Below are positions 19,890 to 27,496 of a DNA stretch of 28,681 nucleotides, piece after piece. This DNA is from a virus: positions 1-28,681 of IMG/VR virus record IMGVR_UViG_3300006921_000098; one strand, given 5' to 3'. A program made the position numbers and the translations under genes. The stretch's first letter is position 1; each line of letters starts with the position of its first letter. Below the pieces are notes generated by a model. The model made no database searches and was not told the DNA's origin. It was given only the letters and a program-made list of their open reading frames with translations.

Positions 19890-20319
19890 AGAAGTCGTAC
19901 CAGATGTTGTAATGAACTTTGACAAAGCACCTGCACCTATAGTTGAAGAGGTGGTAGAGGAAAAATCAGTTGAAGAAATTACTTCACAAACAGAAATATT
20001 ACCACAACCAACAGGATACAGAGTATTGATACTACCGAGAGGCAGATCAGCTGTAACTGATGGTGGTATTCAATTAGTTTCTGAAACTATTGAAAGAGAC
20101 ACAGTATCCTCAGTTGTAGGATATGTTATTTCTCTTGGTCCAGATGCATATAAGGATCCTGTAAAGTTTCCTGAAGGTGCTTGGTGTAAAGAGGGAGAAT
20201 GGGTGCTTTTCGGCAGATATGCTGGGGCTCGGTTTAAAATTGACGGAGGTGAACTTCGAATTTTAAACGATGATGAGATCTTAGCTAGAATACCAGATCC
20301 TGAAGCAGTAGATTATTAA
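19882..20319 (+). CDS. GroES-like co-chaperonin
   Basis: 145 residues. From about residue 44 it follows the Cpn10 fold: GYRVLILPRGRSAVTDGGIQ with the GGI mobile-loop tip that docks on GroEL, a second strand pair VVGYVISLGPDAY, KEGEWVLFGRYAGARFKIDG and the closing LRILNDDEILARI. The first 43 residues are an acidic extension not found in bacterial GroES. It probably works with host GroEL to fold the capsid protein, as T4 gp31 does, which fits its place between portal and scaffold. It overlaps the preceding gene by eight bases. Confidence 0.9.
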   Translation: MTKEVVPDVVMNFDKAPAPIVEEVVEEKSVEEITSQTEILPQPTGYRVLILPRGRSAVTDGGIQLVSETIERDTVSSVVGYVISLGPDAYKDPVKFPEGAWCKEGEWVLFGRYAGARFKIDGGELRILNDDEILARIPDPEAVDY

Positions 20320-20339
20320 TAACCAACATGGAGGAAACC

Positions 20340-21251
20340 ATGCAACAAGAAGAAAATCTTGCCATAGAAGAAACAGTAGAAGTAGAACTTCCTACTGAAG
20401 AAAAGAAAGAAGAAAGTATAGAAATCGTTGACACTCAAACTAAGGAAGAACAACCTGAGGAAGAGAATAAATCTGAACAAGAAGAGTATAGTGATTCTGT
20501 TCAGAAAAGAATCAACAAGTTAACCTATAAGCTCAGAGAAACAGAAAGACAAAATGAAGAGGCACTGTCATGGGCACAAAAAGTCCAAGAAGAAAATGCT
20601 AATCTAAAGAAAAAAGCTGAGTCAGCAAACACAGCAATGTTCTCTGAATATGACAACAGAATTAACACAGAACTAGACTCTGCGAAAGCAGAGTATAAAG
20701 ATGCGTTTGATCGTGGTGACACAGAAGCTATTGTTACAGCAAACGAGAAACTTTCTCGTTTGTCGGTAGAAGCAGAAAGTCTACGTCGTGTTACTGAGCA
20801 AAGAAAAAGGGCTGCAGACAATCCTGAGGAAAAAGCACCAGAAATGCCACTTTCCGCAACACCAGCAGCAAACACTGCTCAACCAGCACCACCAGACCCA
20901 AGAGCACAAGAATGGGCACAAAAAAATGATTGGTTTGGTAAAAACCAAGGATTAACTTTTGCTGCATTCGGTGTACACAGGGAACTTATGGATGAAGGTT
21001 ATGATGGTACAACTGACGAGTATTATGCAGAACTAGACAGTAGGCTTTCCAAATTTGGAATAAGCACCTATAATGAAGATCAAGAACAAGTTTCCGACTC
21101 TCCCGTGCAGAGAGTAGCGAGTCCTACAAGACAAGCAAGAAATAAAAATGCACGCAGTAAGACTGTAAAACTCACACAGAGTCAAGTAGCAATAGCGAAA
21201 AAACTAGGTGTGCCTCTTGAAGAGTATGCTAAATATGTTAAAACACAATAA
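20340..21251 (+). CDS. Head scaffolding protein
   Basis: 303 residues from the ATG at 20340, picked because GGAGG (20330-20334) sits five bases upstream; the ATG at 20328 contains that site. A very acidic start (1-50, Glu-rich) leads into a long coiled coil (about 54-158), an Ala/Pro linker (160-190) and a basic C-terminal helix (SKTVKLTQSQVAIAKKLG) of the kind that binds the inner capsid face. The composition and place just before the capsid gene fit a scaffold that guides procapsid assembly and is then removed. The assignment rests on form and position. Confidence 0.82.
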   Translation: MQQEENLAIEETVEVELPTEEKKEESIEIVDTQTKEEQPEEENKSEQEEYSDSVQKRINKLTYKLRETERQNEEALSWAQKVQEENANLKKKAESANTAMFSEYDNRINTELDSAKAEYKDAFDRGDTEAIVTANEKLSRLSVEAESLRRVTEQRKRAADNPEEKAPEMPLSATPAANTAQPAPPDPRAQEWAQKNDWFGKNQGLTFAAFGVHRELMDEGYDGTTDEYYAELDSRLSKFGISTYNEDQEQVSDSPVQRVASPTRQARNKNARSKTVKLTQSQVAIAKKLGVPLEEYAKYVKTQ

Positions 21252-21261
21252 GGAGTAAAAA

Positions 21262-21753
21262 ATGACAGAAAAAGATACAAATAAACAAGTAGACGAATCT
21301 GTTGCTACGGATCGATCTCCTCGATCTGCACAAGCACGAGAAAAAGAAACTCGCAGAACACCATGGGCACCGCCCTCTGCACTAGATGCACCACCTGCAC
21401 CTCCAGGTTTTAAGCATCGTTGGATTAGAGAATCTATACTTGGACAAGACGATAAGACTAATATGTCGAAACGTCTACGTGAAGGTTTTGAACCTGTACG
21501 TTCGGAAGAGTTCCCAGATTTTGAAGCACCAACGATACAAGATGGAGTACATGCTGGTGTGATCGGAGTAGGTGGGTTGATCCTGGCAAGAATACCTGAG
21601 GATACAGTTTTAGAGCGGAAAGAGTATTTTGATGCTCAAACCGCAGACGCTATGCGTGCTGTTGATACAGATTTAATGAGAGAAAGCGACCCAAGTATGC
21701 CTATTAGTAGACCTAGTAGAAATACAAAAGTTACTTTCGGAAAAGGATCTTAG
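21262..21753 (+). CDS. Probable head-region protein of unknown function
   Basis: 163 residues. A disordered polar/Pro-rich N-terminus (to about residue 50, TPWAPPSALDAPPAPPGF) precedes a compact part with KHRWIRESILGQDDKTN, KRLREGFEPVRSEEFPDFEA and VGGLILARIPEDTVLERKEY. I have seen this pattern beside capsid genes in other phages, but its function is not known to me. AAGGAGTAAAAA gives a good ribosome binding site. A minor head or assembly role is inferred from position. Confidence 0.75.
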   Translation: MTEKDTNKQVDESVATDRSPRSAQAREKETRRTPWAPPSALDAPPAPPGFKHRWIRESILGQDDKTNMSKRLREGFEPVRSEEFPDFEAPTIQDGVHAGVIGVGGLILARIPEDTVLERKEYFDAQTADAMRAVDTDLMRESDPSMPISRPSRNTKVTFGKGS

Positions 21754-21798
21754 GTAACACTAAGAATTTTAACAACATATTTTATAAGGTAAAACAAT

Positions 21799-22338
21799 AT
21801 GGCAAATGTAAATGATCCAGATGGTTTTACTCCCGCATATCATATGTCTGGTGGTACAATCAGACCTGCAGAGTTTGCGATAGCAAGTGCTACGAACGCT
21901 TCGATTTTTTCGGGCGACGTGGTTAATCTCTCAAGTGGTTTGGTTATACAGGGTACTGCAACAGGTACTCCATTGGGCGTATTTTACGGAGTAGAATACA
22001 CAGCAACTTCAGGTGAAATCATCTTTTCTAAGGTGTGGACAGCTGATACTGCAACACTAGGTTCTGCAAATGCGAAAGCGTTTGTTTATGTCGATCCTGA
22101 TATTGTCTACGAGGCTCAGTCAACTGGGACTCCAACACAAGCATCAATCGGCACAACAAACACAATTTCGACAACTGCAGGTGATTCTTCAACAGGTCGA
22201 TCAAAAGAAGGTGTGACAACTACAACTTCTAGTGGTATTGCGACAGTAGTAGGTTTTCCCGACAAACCATCAAATTCTATTGGACAATATGCTAGAGTGT
22301 ATGTAACATTCCCAGCTTCTGTGTTCGGTAATTCATAA
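21799..22338 (+). CDS. Beta-rich virion protein, possible head decoration
   Basis: 179 residues, mostly short strands and Thr/Ser/Gly turns, no charge clusters and no Cys. It starts MANVNDPDGFTPAYHMSGG and contains GTPLGVFYGVEYTATSGE and IGQYARVYVTFPASVFGN. Its place immediately before the major capsid gene and its composition suggest a decoration or head-fibre protein. There is a Thr/Ser-rich low-complexity loop at about 110-150. The ribosome binding site is weak (AAGG), so expression may rely on the long message. Confidence 0.75.
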   Translation: MANVNDPDGFTPAYHMSGGTIRPAEFAIASATNASIFSGDVVNLSSGLVIQGTATGTPLGVFYGVEYTATSGEIIFSKVWTADTATLGSANAKAFVYVDPDIVYEAQSTGTPTQASIGTTNTISTTAGDSSTGRSKEGVTTTTSSGIATVVGFPDKPSNSIGQYARVYVTFPASVFGNS

Positions 22339-22352
22339 AGGAGTAGATAACA

Positions 22353-23261
22353 ATGGCAATTAATAGAGCACAATTAGTGCAAGAACTAGAGCCTGGATTA
22401 AACGCTCTCTTTGGACTTGAATATAGCAGATACGAAAACGAGCATGCTGAAATTTTTGATACAGAAAATTCAGATAGAGCGTTTGAAGAAGAAGTTATGC
22501 TTTCAGGTTTCGGTGAAGCACCAGTGAAAGGCGAAGGTGCATCAGTCTCATACGACTATGCGCAAGAAACTTTCACTGCTAGGTACTCGCACGAAACTGT
22601 AGCGTTAGCTTTTGCTTTAACGGAAGAAGCTATAGAGGACAACCTTTATGATAGCCTTTCAGCTAGATACACTAAAGCGTTGGCTCGCTCAATGAGTCAA
22701 ACGAAACAAGTGAAAGCTGCAAATGTTCTCAATAATGGTTTCTCATCTAGTTTTCCTGGAGGGGATGGTAAAGAGTTATTCGCTACTGACCACCCAACCT
22801 TGACAGCTGGTGATCAATCCAACGAGCCAAGCACAGCTGCTGACTTGAACGAAACTTCTCTAGAAAATGCAATGATCGATATTGCTGCATTTAAAGACGA
22901 ACGTGGTTTAAAAACTAACGTTCAAGCTAGAAAACTAATCGTTCCACCAGCACTTCAGTTTGTAGCTGATAGACTGTTAAACACTCCTGGAAGAGTGTCA
23001 ACTTCTGATAACGATATTAACGCTATTAGAAACATGAGCATGCTTCCAGAAGGCTATACAGTCAATCACTTCTTAACCGATACGGATGCGTTTTTTATAA
23101 AAACTGACGCACCTAACGGACTAAAACATTTTGTAAGAGCAGCAATGTCTACTGGTATGGAAGGCGACTTCGAAACTGGTAACATGCGTTACAAAGCAAG
23201 AGAAAGATATTCTTTTGGTTTTAGTGACTGGCGTGGTATTTACGGATCCCCTGGAGCGTAG
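22353..23261 (+). CDS. Major capsid protein (Mu gpT-like, HK97 fold)
   Basis: 302 residues. The opening NRAQLVQELEPGLNALFGLE, the E-loop-like SGFGEAPVKGEGASVSYDYA, the spine-helix region EEAIEDNLYDSLSARYTKAL and the ending RYKARERYSFGFSDWRGIYG match Mu gpT-type major head proteins, which have the HK97 fold. The size needs no large scaffold domain, in line with a separate scaffold gene upstream. AAAGGAGTAGATAAC is the ribosome binding site. A strong terminator lies 19 bases after the stop, a common way to raise capsid dosage. Confidence 0.92.
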   Translation: MAINRAQLVQELEPGLNALFGLEYSRYENEHAEIFDTENSDRAFEEEVMLSGFGEAPVKGEGASVSYDYAQETFTARYSHETVALAFALTEEAIEDNLYDSLSARYTKALARSMSQTKQVKAANVLNNGFSSSFPGGDGKELFATDHPTLTAGDQSNEPSTAADLNETSLENAMIDIAAFKDERGLKTNVQARKLIVPPALQFVADRLLNTPGRVSTSDNDINAIRNMSMLPEGYTVNHFLTDTDAFFIKTDAPNGLKHFVRAAMSTGMEGDFETGNMRYKARERYSFGFSDWRGIYGSPGA

Positions 23262-23280
23262 ATAATCGTTTAGACAAAGT

Positions 23281-23312
23281 AAAGGGAAGCTTCGGCTTCC
23301 CTTTCTTTTTTT
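23281..23312 (+). terminator. Rho-independent terminator after the capsid gene
   Basis: AAAGGGAAGC, loop TTCG, GCTTCCCTTT (10-base perfect stem, 23281-23304), then CTTTTTTTT. This is a strong intrinsic terminator that also implies a separate or read-through start for the tail genes. Confidence 0.95.
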
Positions 23313-23353
23313 CGACAATAAGTATAGAATAAATTTCTAGGTTTATTAATTTT

Positions 23354-23395
23354 GTTTTATCGACTGACCTAGCAGACTAGCCGAGACGATAAAAC
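23354..23395. repeat. Inverted repeat in the leader of the next gene
   Basis: GTTTTATCG (23354-23362) and CGATAAAAC (23387-23395) are perfect 9-base inverted copies around a 24-base loop, 21 bases before the ATG at 23417. The 3' arm ends just upstream of AAAGGAGG. It may be an operator or an RNA hairpin near the ribosome binding site. No good -10/-35 pair was found in 23313-23416. Confidence 0.6.
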
Positions 23396-23416
23396 TTATT
23401 TCCAAAGGAGGAAATT

Positions 23417-23923
23417 ATGGCAAAATCGACATTTTCAGGACCAGTTAAATCATTAGCTGGGTTTATTTCAGCAGGTAATGCAACAGTAGTTAGCTTAACA
23501 GCTGATACTTCACTTACAGTAGCAGCACACGCAGGTAAGATACTTACTTGTAATGATGCAGATGGTAAATTTACTTTACCAAGCATTGTAGCGACAGCCC
23601 CAGGAAGAGATGATGATCCTAATCAAACTAATAATTTAGGAGCAAGTTTTTTCTTCGTAGTAGAAACAGCAGCCACAGATATGGACATACTAACTGACGG
23701 AACTGATAAATTCGTTGGGGGTCTATACACAGGTGTAACTGATGCTACAGGTAAAACTTTCATATCTGGTGCATCTAACGATGTAATCACCATGAATGGA
23801 ACAACTAAAGGTGGACTAGTTGGTAGTATCGTAAAAGTTACTGCAATGGCTTCTGCAAAATACGCAGTTGAAGGTATTGTTTTAGGTTCAGGAACTTTAG
23901 TAACACCATTTGCTGACGCATAA
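23417..23923 (+). CDS. Beta-rich virion protein, possible decoration
   Basis: 168 residues rich in Ala, Thr and Gly, with alternating strands (TVVSLTADTSLTVAAHAGKI, GASFFFVVETAATDMDIL, GLVGSIVKVTAMASAKYAVE). It has a single Cys. It carries a very strong ribosome binding site (AAAGGAGGAAATT) and starts the unit after the capsid terminator, so it should be made in large amounts, as decoration proteins are. Function is inferred from this and composition; no family is firmly recognised. Confidence 0.75.
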   Translation: MAKSTFSGPVKSLAGFISAGNATVVSLTADTSLTVAAHAGKILTCNDADGKFTLPSIVATAPGRDDDPNQTNNLGASFFFVVETAATDMDILTDGTDKFVGGLYTGVTDATGKTFISGASNDVITMNGTTKGGLVGSIVKVTAMASAKYAVEGIVLGSGTLVTPFADA

Positions 23924-23933
23924 GGAGTAAATC

Positions 23934-24341
23934 ATGGCAGACGCAGTAACCTCAACAACCATTTCTGATAACGATAGACAAGCTGTTGTACAGTTGACTA
24001 ACACTTCAGATGGTACAGGTGAGTCTGCTGTCACTAAAGTTGATGTAAGTGCACTTGCTGCAAGAAGTACAGATGGTGCAACATGCACAGGATGTAAACT
24101 TGCTAAAGTGTCTTACACAACTTTTGGTATGAGTGCTAAACTTCTTTGGAATGCAAGCACAAATACAATATGTCTTGATTTAAATTCAGGATTTAGTGAA
24201 CAGTTAGATTTCACAGAATTTGGTGGTCTACAGAATACTGCTGCAGCTGGTGGTAAAACTGGAGACATAAAATTAACAACAACAGGTCATGCAAGCGGTG
24301 ATTCTTACGTCATTGTTTTGACAGTCATAAAAGAGTACTAG
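23934..24341 (+). CDS. Beta-rich virion protein of unknown function
   Basis: 135 residues, Thr/Ser/Gly-rich strands with a CxxC (ATCTGCKLAK) that could bind a metal or cross-link, an aromatic stretch (YTTFGMSAKLLWNASTNT) and a C-terminal strand (GDSYVIVLTVIKEY). It follows the preceding virion gene by ten bases with AAGGAGTAAATC upstream. A head or neck surface component is plausible from place and composition; I cannot name a family. Confidence 0.75.
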   Translation: MADAVTSTTISDNDRQAVVQLTNTSDGTGESAVTKVDVSALAARSTDGATCTGCKLAKVSYTTFGMSAKLLWNASTNTICLDLNSGFSEQLDFTEFGGLQNTAAAGGKTGDIKLTTTGHASGDSYVIVLTVIKEY

Positions 24342-24343
24342 TT

Positions 24344-25024
24344 ATGGCAACTTCTGGCACTAAGACATTTAGTTTAGACACAGCAGAAGTAATCGAAGAA
24401 GCATACGAACTAGCAGGTCTAGAGTTGCGAACAGGTTACGATGCAGCAACTGCCAGAAGATCTCTTAACATTATGTTCTCAGACTGGGCAAATAGAGGAA
24501 TTAATCTATGGACAGTAGAACAGGTTTCTTTAGACTTAACTTCAGGTACATCTTCATACACATTAAATTCTTATGATGTAGATGTACTTGAAGCAGTTAT
24601 TCGAGTTTTTGACAGTTCTTCAAGTACAACATTCAGTGATATATCTATAGAAAGAATAAGTCGTTCTGAATATTTAGGTATTCCTGACAAAGTGGCTACA
24701 GGCAGACCTTCTCAATATTTCGTAGAAAGAAAAGAAACACCTGTTTTAAAACTTTTTCCCACACCTGACAACGTAACAACATACAAGTTTATAAGTTACA
24801 GAGTACAGAGAATTGATGATGCTTCGGCATCAGCACAAGATCAAGAAGTGCCTAGTAGATTTATACAGTGTATGACATTAGGTTTAGCGTACCAACTTTG
24901 TTTAAAACGTAATCCTCAAAAAGCAGGTTTGTTAAAAATTGATTACGAAGAGAGTTTTAACAGAGCAGCAGATGAAGATAGAGATAGAGCAAGTATACAT
25001 CTTACACCGAGGATTAGTTATTAA
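24344..25024 (+). CDS. P22 gp4-like head-tail adaptor
   Basis: 226 residues. TAEVIEEAYELAGLELRTGY, MFSDWANRGINLWTVEQVSL, GRPSQYFVERKETPVLKLFP and the later helical FIQCMTLGLAYQLCLKR are the pattern of tail accessory factor gp4 of P22 and its relatives. Twelve copies attach below the portal and carry the tail hub. This gives good support for a podovirus-type short tail. The TAA overlaps the next ATG by one base, so translation runs on into the neck genes. Confidence 0.85.
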   Translation: MATSGTKTFSLDTAEVIEEAYELAGLELRTGYDAATARRSLNIMFSDWANRGINLWTVEQVSLDLTSGTSSYTLNSYDVDVLEAVIRVFDSSSSTTFSDISIERISRSEYLGIPDKVATGRPSQYFVERKETPVLKLFPTPDNVTTYKFISYRVQRIDDASASAQDQEVPSRFIQCMTLGLAYQLCLKRNPQKAGLLKIDYEESFNRAADEDRDRASIHLTPRISY

Positions 25025-25383
25025 TGGCTTATTCTAGTGGTAAAAACGCTTATGGTATCTGTGACATAAGTGGGTTTAGATATAAGCTAAACGATATGAA
25101 GAAAACATGGGATGGTCTTTTAGTTGGACCAGACATGTTTGACCCGAAACACCCACAACTTGAACGAACTAGGAAAACAGCAGACCCACAAGCACTATTA
25201 AATGCAAGACCAGATGTAAAATCTACAATTAGTTTAGGCATAGTGAAAGTACACAACCCTAAGAACAGTGCTGGTGTAAGTTCACCTATTATGAATGCTT
25301 TAACGAGCAACACAATAGGTTCAAGTTTTTCTTTACGCAATGCTACAGGGGAAATAGGGGAGGTTACAATAACACTATCATGA
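25024..25383 (+). CDS. Probable neck or tail protein of unknown function
   Basis: 119 residues. An opening YGICDISGFRYKLNDMKKTW and WDGLLVGPDMFDPKHPQLER form a well-conserved-looking block that I recognise from many marine and cyanobacterial phages, followed by a strand-rich end (GEIGEVTITL). Its role is not known to me. The block with one Cys and a His could be a small metal or structural site. It is fitted tightly between the adaptor gene and another connector-like gene (ATGA overlap), pointing to the head-tail junction. Confidence 0.75.
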   Translation: MAYSSGKNAYGICDISGFRYKLNDMKKTWDGLLVGPDMFDPKHPQLERTRKTADPQALLNARPDVKSTISLGIVKVHNPKNSAGVSSPIMNALTSNTIGSSFSLRNATGEIGEVTITLS

Positions 25384-26030
25384 GTTGGACTAACGCAACA
25401 ATAACAACAGCTATACAAGATTATCTTGACAGTAGCGAATCGTCTCTGGTTACCAACATACCAAACTTTATAAAAGCAACAGAAGAGAAAATATTAAAAA
25501 GTGTACAGTTAGACCTCTTTAGAAAAAATGTAACAGGTAACGCAACAGCATCTAACACATATCTGACAATGCCTACAGATTTTTTATCACCATTTAGTTT
25601 AGCATTAATAGATTCTTCTGGCAACTACAACTACCTTTTACTAAAACATGTTTCATTTATAAGAGACTATACTCCATCAGCAACAACATCAGGAACATCT
25701 AAGTATTATGCTGAGTTTGATGAAACAACATTTATACTAGCACCTGCACCTAGCACTAATTTTGAATTCGAGTTGCACTACTTCTACAGACCTACATCTT
25801 TAACAGCCACGTCAGGTACTGACACCACATGGTTGTCAACTAATGCAATCAACGCTATGCTGTATGGTTGTTTATCTGAGGCATGTATGTATTTAAAAAA
25901 CTATGAAGCAATACCTCTCTACGAACAAAAACTACAAGAGTCTTTAGTTCTTCTTAAAAATTTAGGAGAGGCTAAATCAACGAGAGATCAGTACAGATAC
26001 GGAGAAATAAGAAGAGAACCACAAGCATGA
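25380..26030 (+). CDS. Probable second head-tail connector / tail adaptor
   Basis: 216 residues. A helical start (TITTAIQDYLDSSESSLVTN, IPNFIKATEEKILKSVQLDL) is followed by a strand-rich middle with YLTMPTDFLSPFSLALIDSS and a helical end (NAINAMLYGCLSEACMYLKN). Helical ends around a beta domain are typical of phage adaptor proteins of the gp4/SU10-adaptor kind. It probably forms a ring in the neck between adaptor and tail. It overlaps the neighbours by ATGA at both ends. Assignment is from architecture, not a named motif. Confidence 0.7.
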   Translation: MSWTNATITTAIQDYLDSSESSLVTNIPNFIKATEEKILKSVQLDLFRKNVTGNATASNTYLTMPTDFLSPFSLALIDSSGNYNYLLLKHVSFIRDYTPSATTSGTSKYYAEFDETTFILAPAPSTNFEFELHYFYRPTSLTATSGTDTTWLSTNAINAMLYGCLSEACMYLKNYEAIPLYEQKLQESLVLLKNLGEAKSTRDQYRYGEIRREPQA

Positions 26031-26764
26031 GTCGTATAGAAGCGTTAGAAGGTGCAAGTATAGCACTCGTTGCTATGGGAGAAAGTCAATTAGATTTCCA
26101 TTTAGCTAAATCCCACAGTGTAGAGTTTGATGAAATCTGGGGTATAAATGCTATGGCAGGGATAACTGAGTGTGATAGAGTGTTTATGATGGATCCTGCT
26201 TCTAGGTTTTTAGATTCAGATGCTGCTGGTGGTCAAACAGGAATAATGAGTAAAGTGCTACGAACACATGCTGGACCAATATACACATGTGAGTTGGATG
26301 ACAGATGTCCAGGATTAGTAGAGTATCCTTTACTTGATGTTGTTGAAGCAACAAGATGTTCTTACTTTAATAATACTGTACCTTTTGCGATAGCTTTTGC
26401 TCTGTACCATAAAGTTGGTAAATTAAATCTATTCGGTTTAGATTTTACATACAAAGGTAATTTACATTTTGCTGAAGCAGGCAGATCTTGTGTAGAGTTT
26501 TGGTTAGCTAAGTGTATAGAAAATAACATGGTCGTAAGTGTTGCACCTAGATCTGGTTTGTTAGATACAGACACACCTATACAAGAAAAACTTTATGGAT
26601 ACCATCGTTTAGAAAACCCTCTTTTACTTTTAATTGATGAAGACGAAGATGAGTTTTTTACAATAGGTTACAAAGAGTACACAGAACAACTACAGAAAAT
26701 GCAACGCTCTGAAGCAGAACTTGTTCCTGTTCTTAACACACCACCAGAAGCAAAACGATACTGA
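26027..26764 (+). CDS. Rossmann-like protein resembling DUF115 / GT42 sialyltransferases
   Basis: 245 residues. It opens with a strand and Gly loop (SIALVAMGESQLDFH), then EIWGINAMAG, DRVFMMDPASRF and YFNNTVPFAIAFALYHKVGK followed by LNLFGLDFTYKGNLH. The order of these parts (G-S-like loop, 'GIN/CNQ' strand, then a helix and a 'GLDF' strand) parallels Campylobacter Cst-II and DUF115 proteins, which act on sugars. This resemblance is by eye and tentative. A sugar-modifying or sugar-binding protein among tail genes would be unusual. The C-terminus is acidic and helical. ATGA and TGATG overlaps tie it to its neighbours. Confidence 0.55.
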   Translation: MSRIEALEGASIALVAMGESQLDFHLAKSHSVEFDEIWGINAMAGITECDRVFMMDPASRFLDSDAAGGQTGIMSKVLRTHAGPIYTCELDDRCPGLVEYPLLDVVEATRCSYFNNTVPFAIAFALYHKVGKLNLFGLDFTYKGNLHFAEAGRSCVEFWLAKCIENNMVVSVAPRSGLLDTDTPIQEKLYGYHRLENPLLLLIDEDEDEFFTIGYKEYTEQLQKMQRSEAELVPVLNTPPEAKRY

Positions 26765-27057
26765 TGATTGAAGATAACGCAAGTTCTAAACTAGGTTTTA
26801 TAGAAGTAGTTACTCAAAACAACAGAGGACACAGTCCTGAGTTTTGGGCGGAAACATGCACTGCTAGAATATGTGGTATTTCTGAGAACGCAGAACCACA
26901 CGTAAGACAACAAGCTGAAGAGTATAGACTTGCGATTTATTCGACAATACTTTATTATATCAAGGAAGCAATTAACAGTGAACGTTGTACAATGCGTAAC
27001 ATGTTAATTTCTCAAGGTGATAATGATTTAGCAAATATACTAAAGGAGTTAAAGTAA
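26764..27057 (+). CDS. Small helical protein of unknown function
   Basis: 97 residues, predominantly helical: EFWAETCTARICGISENAEP, a Gln/Glu-rich helix (HVRQQAEEYRLAIYSTILYY) and a C-terminal helix ending LANILKELK. Three Cys are present. I have the impression that proteins of this type recur near tail genes in marine phages, but their role is unknown to me. It overlaps the previous stop (TGATG) and the next ATG (TAATG), so it is made together with its neighbours. Confidence 0.7.
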   Translation: MIEDNASSKLGFIEVVTQNNRGHSPEFWAETCTARICGISENAEPHVRQQAEEYRLAIYSTILYYIKEAINSERCTMRNMLISQGDNDLANILKELK

Positions 27058-27488
27058 TGGCAATTACATCAACATTAACCACTAGCTTTAAAAAAGAGTT
27101 GTTAGAAGCAACTCATAATTTTAAAGCATCTGGTGGGAATACTTTTAAGTTAGCTTTGTACACAAGTTCGGCGACTATGGGTGCTACAACAACAGCATAC
27201 ACAACAACGAATGAGGTTTCAGGAACTAACTACACTGCAGCTGGTGCTGCTCTAACTAACGTCGCTCCAACAAGTGGTGGAACAACAGGTTTTACAGACT
27301 TTTCTGACCTCACTTTTGGTACAGCAACAGTTACAGCAAGAGGTTGTTTAATATACAACGATTCTGCTAGTGGTGATCCATCAGTGGCTACCATAGATTT
27401 CGGTGGAGATAAAACTTCAACAGCAGGTGATTTTACAATAGTTTTTCCTGCAGCAGCAGCAAGCACAGCTATTATAAGAATAGCTTAG
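27057..27488 (+). CDS. Beta-rich tail or fibre-associated protein
   Basis: 143 residues. A short helical start (TTSFKKELLEATHNF) precedes a beta-rich body: NTFKLALYTSSATMGATTTA, TNEVSGTNYTAAGAALTNVA, and a closing TIVFPAAAASTAIIRIA. This form, with the 'FKLALYTSSA' strand near the start, is common among phage tail-fibre-associated and minor virion proteins. It begins with a TAATG overlap and is followed by the repeat fibre protein, so both are likely exposed parts of the tail. Confidence 0.75.
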   Translation: MAITSTLTTSFKKELLEATHNFKASGGNTFKLALYTSSATMGATTTAYTTTNEVSGTNYTAAGAALTNVAPTSGGTTGFTDFSDLTFGTATVTARGCLIYNDSASGDPSVATIDFGGDKTSTAGDFTIVFPAAAASTAIIRIA

Positions 27489-27496
27489 TATAAACT

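Noticed and set aside
26326-26340. Another CCTTTACTT resembling the repeated promoter lead
   Set aside because: It lies inside a well-supported gene, lacks the AGT lead and has no YATSAT box at 16-17 bases.
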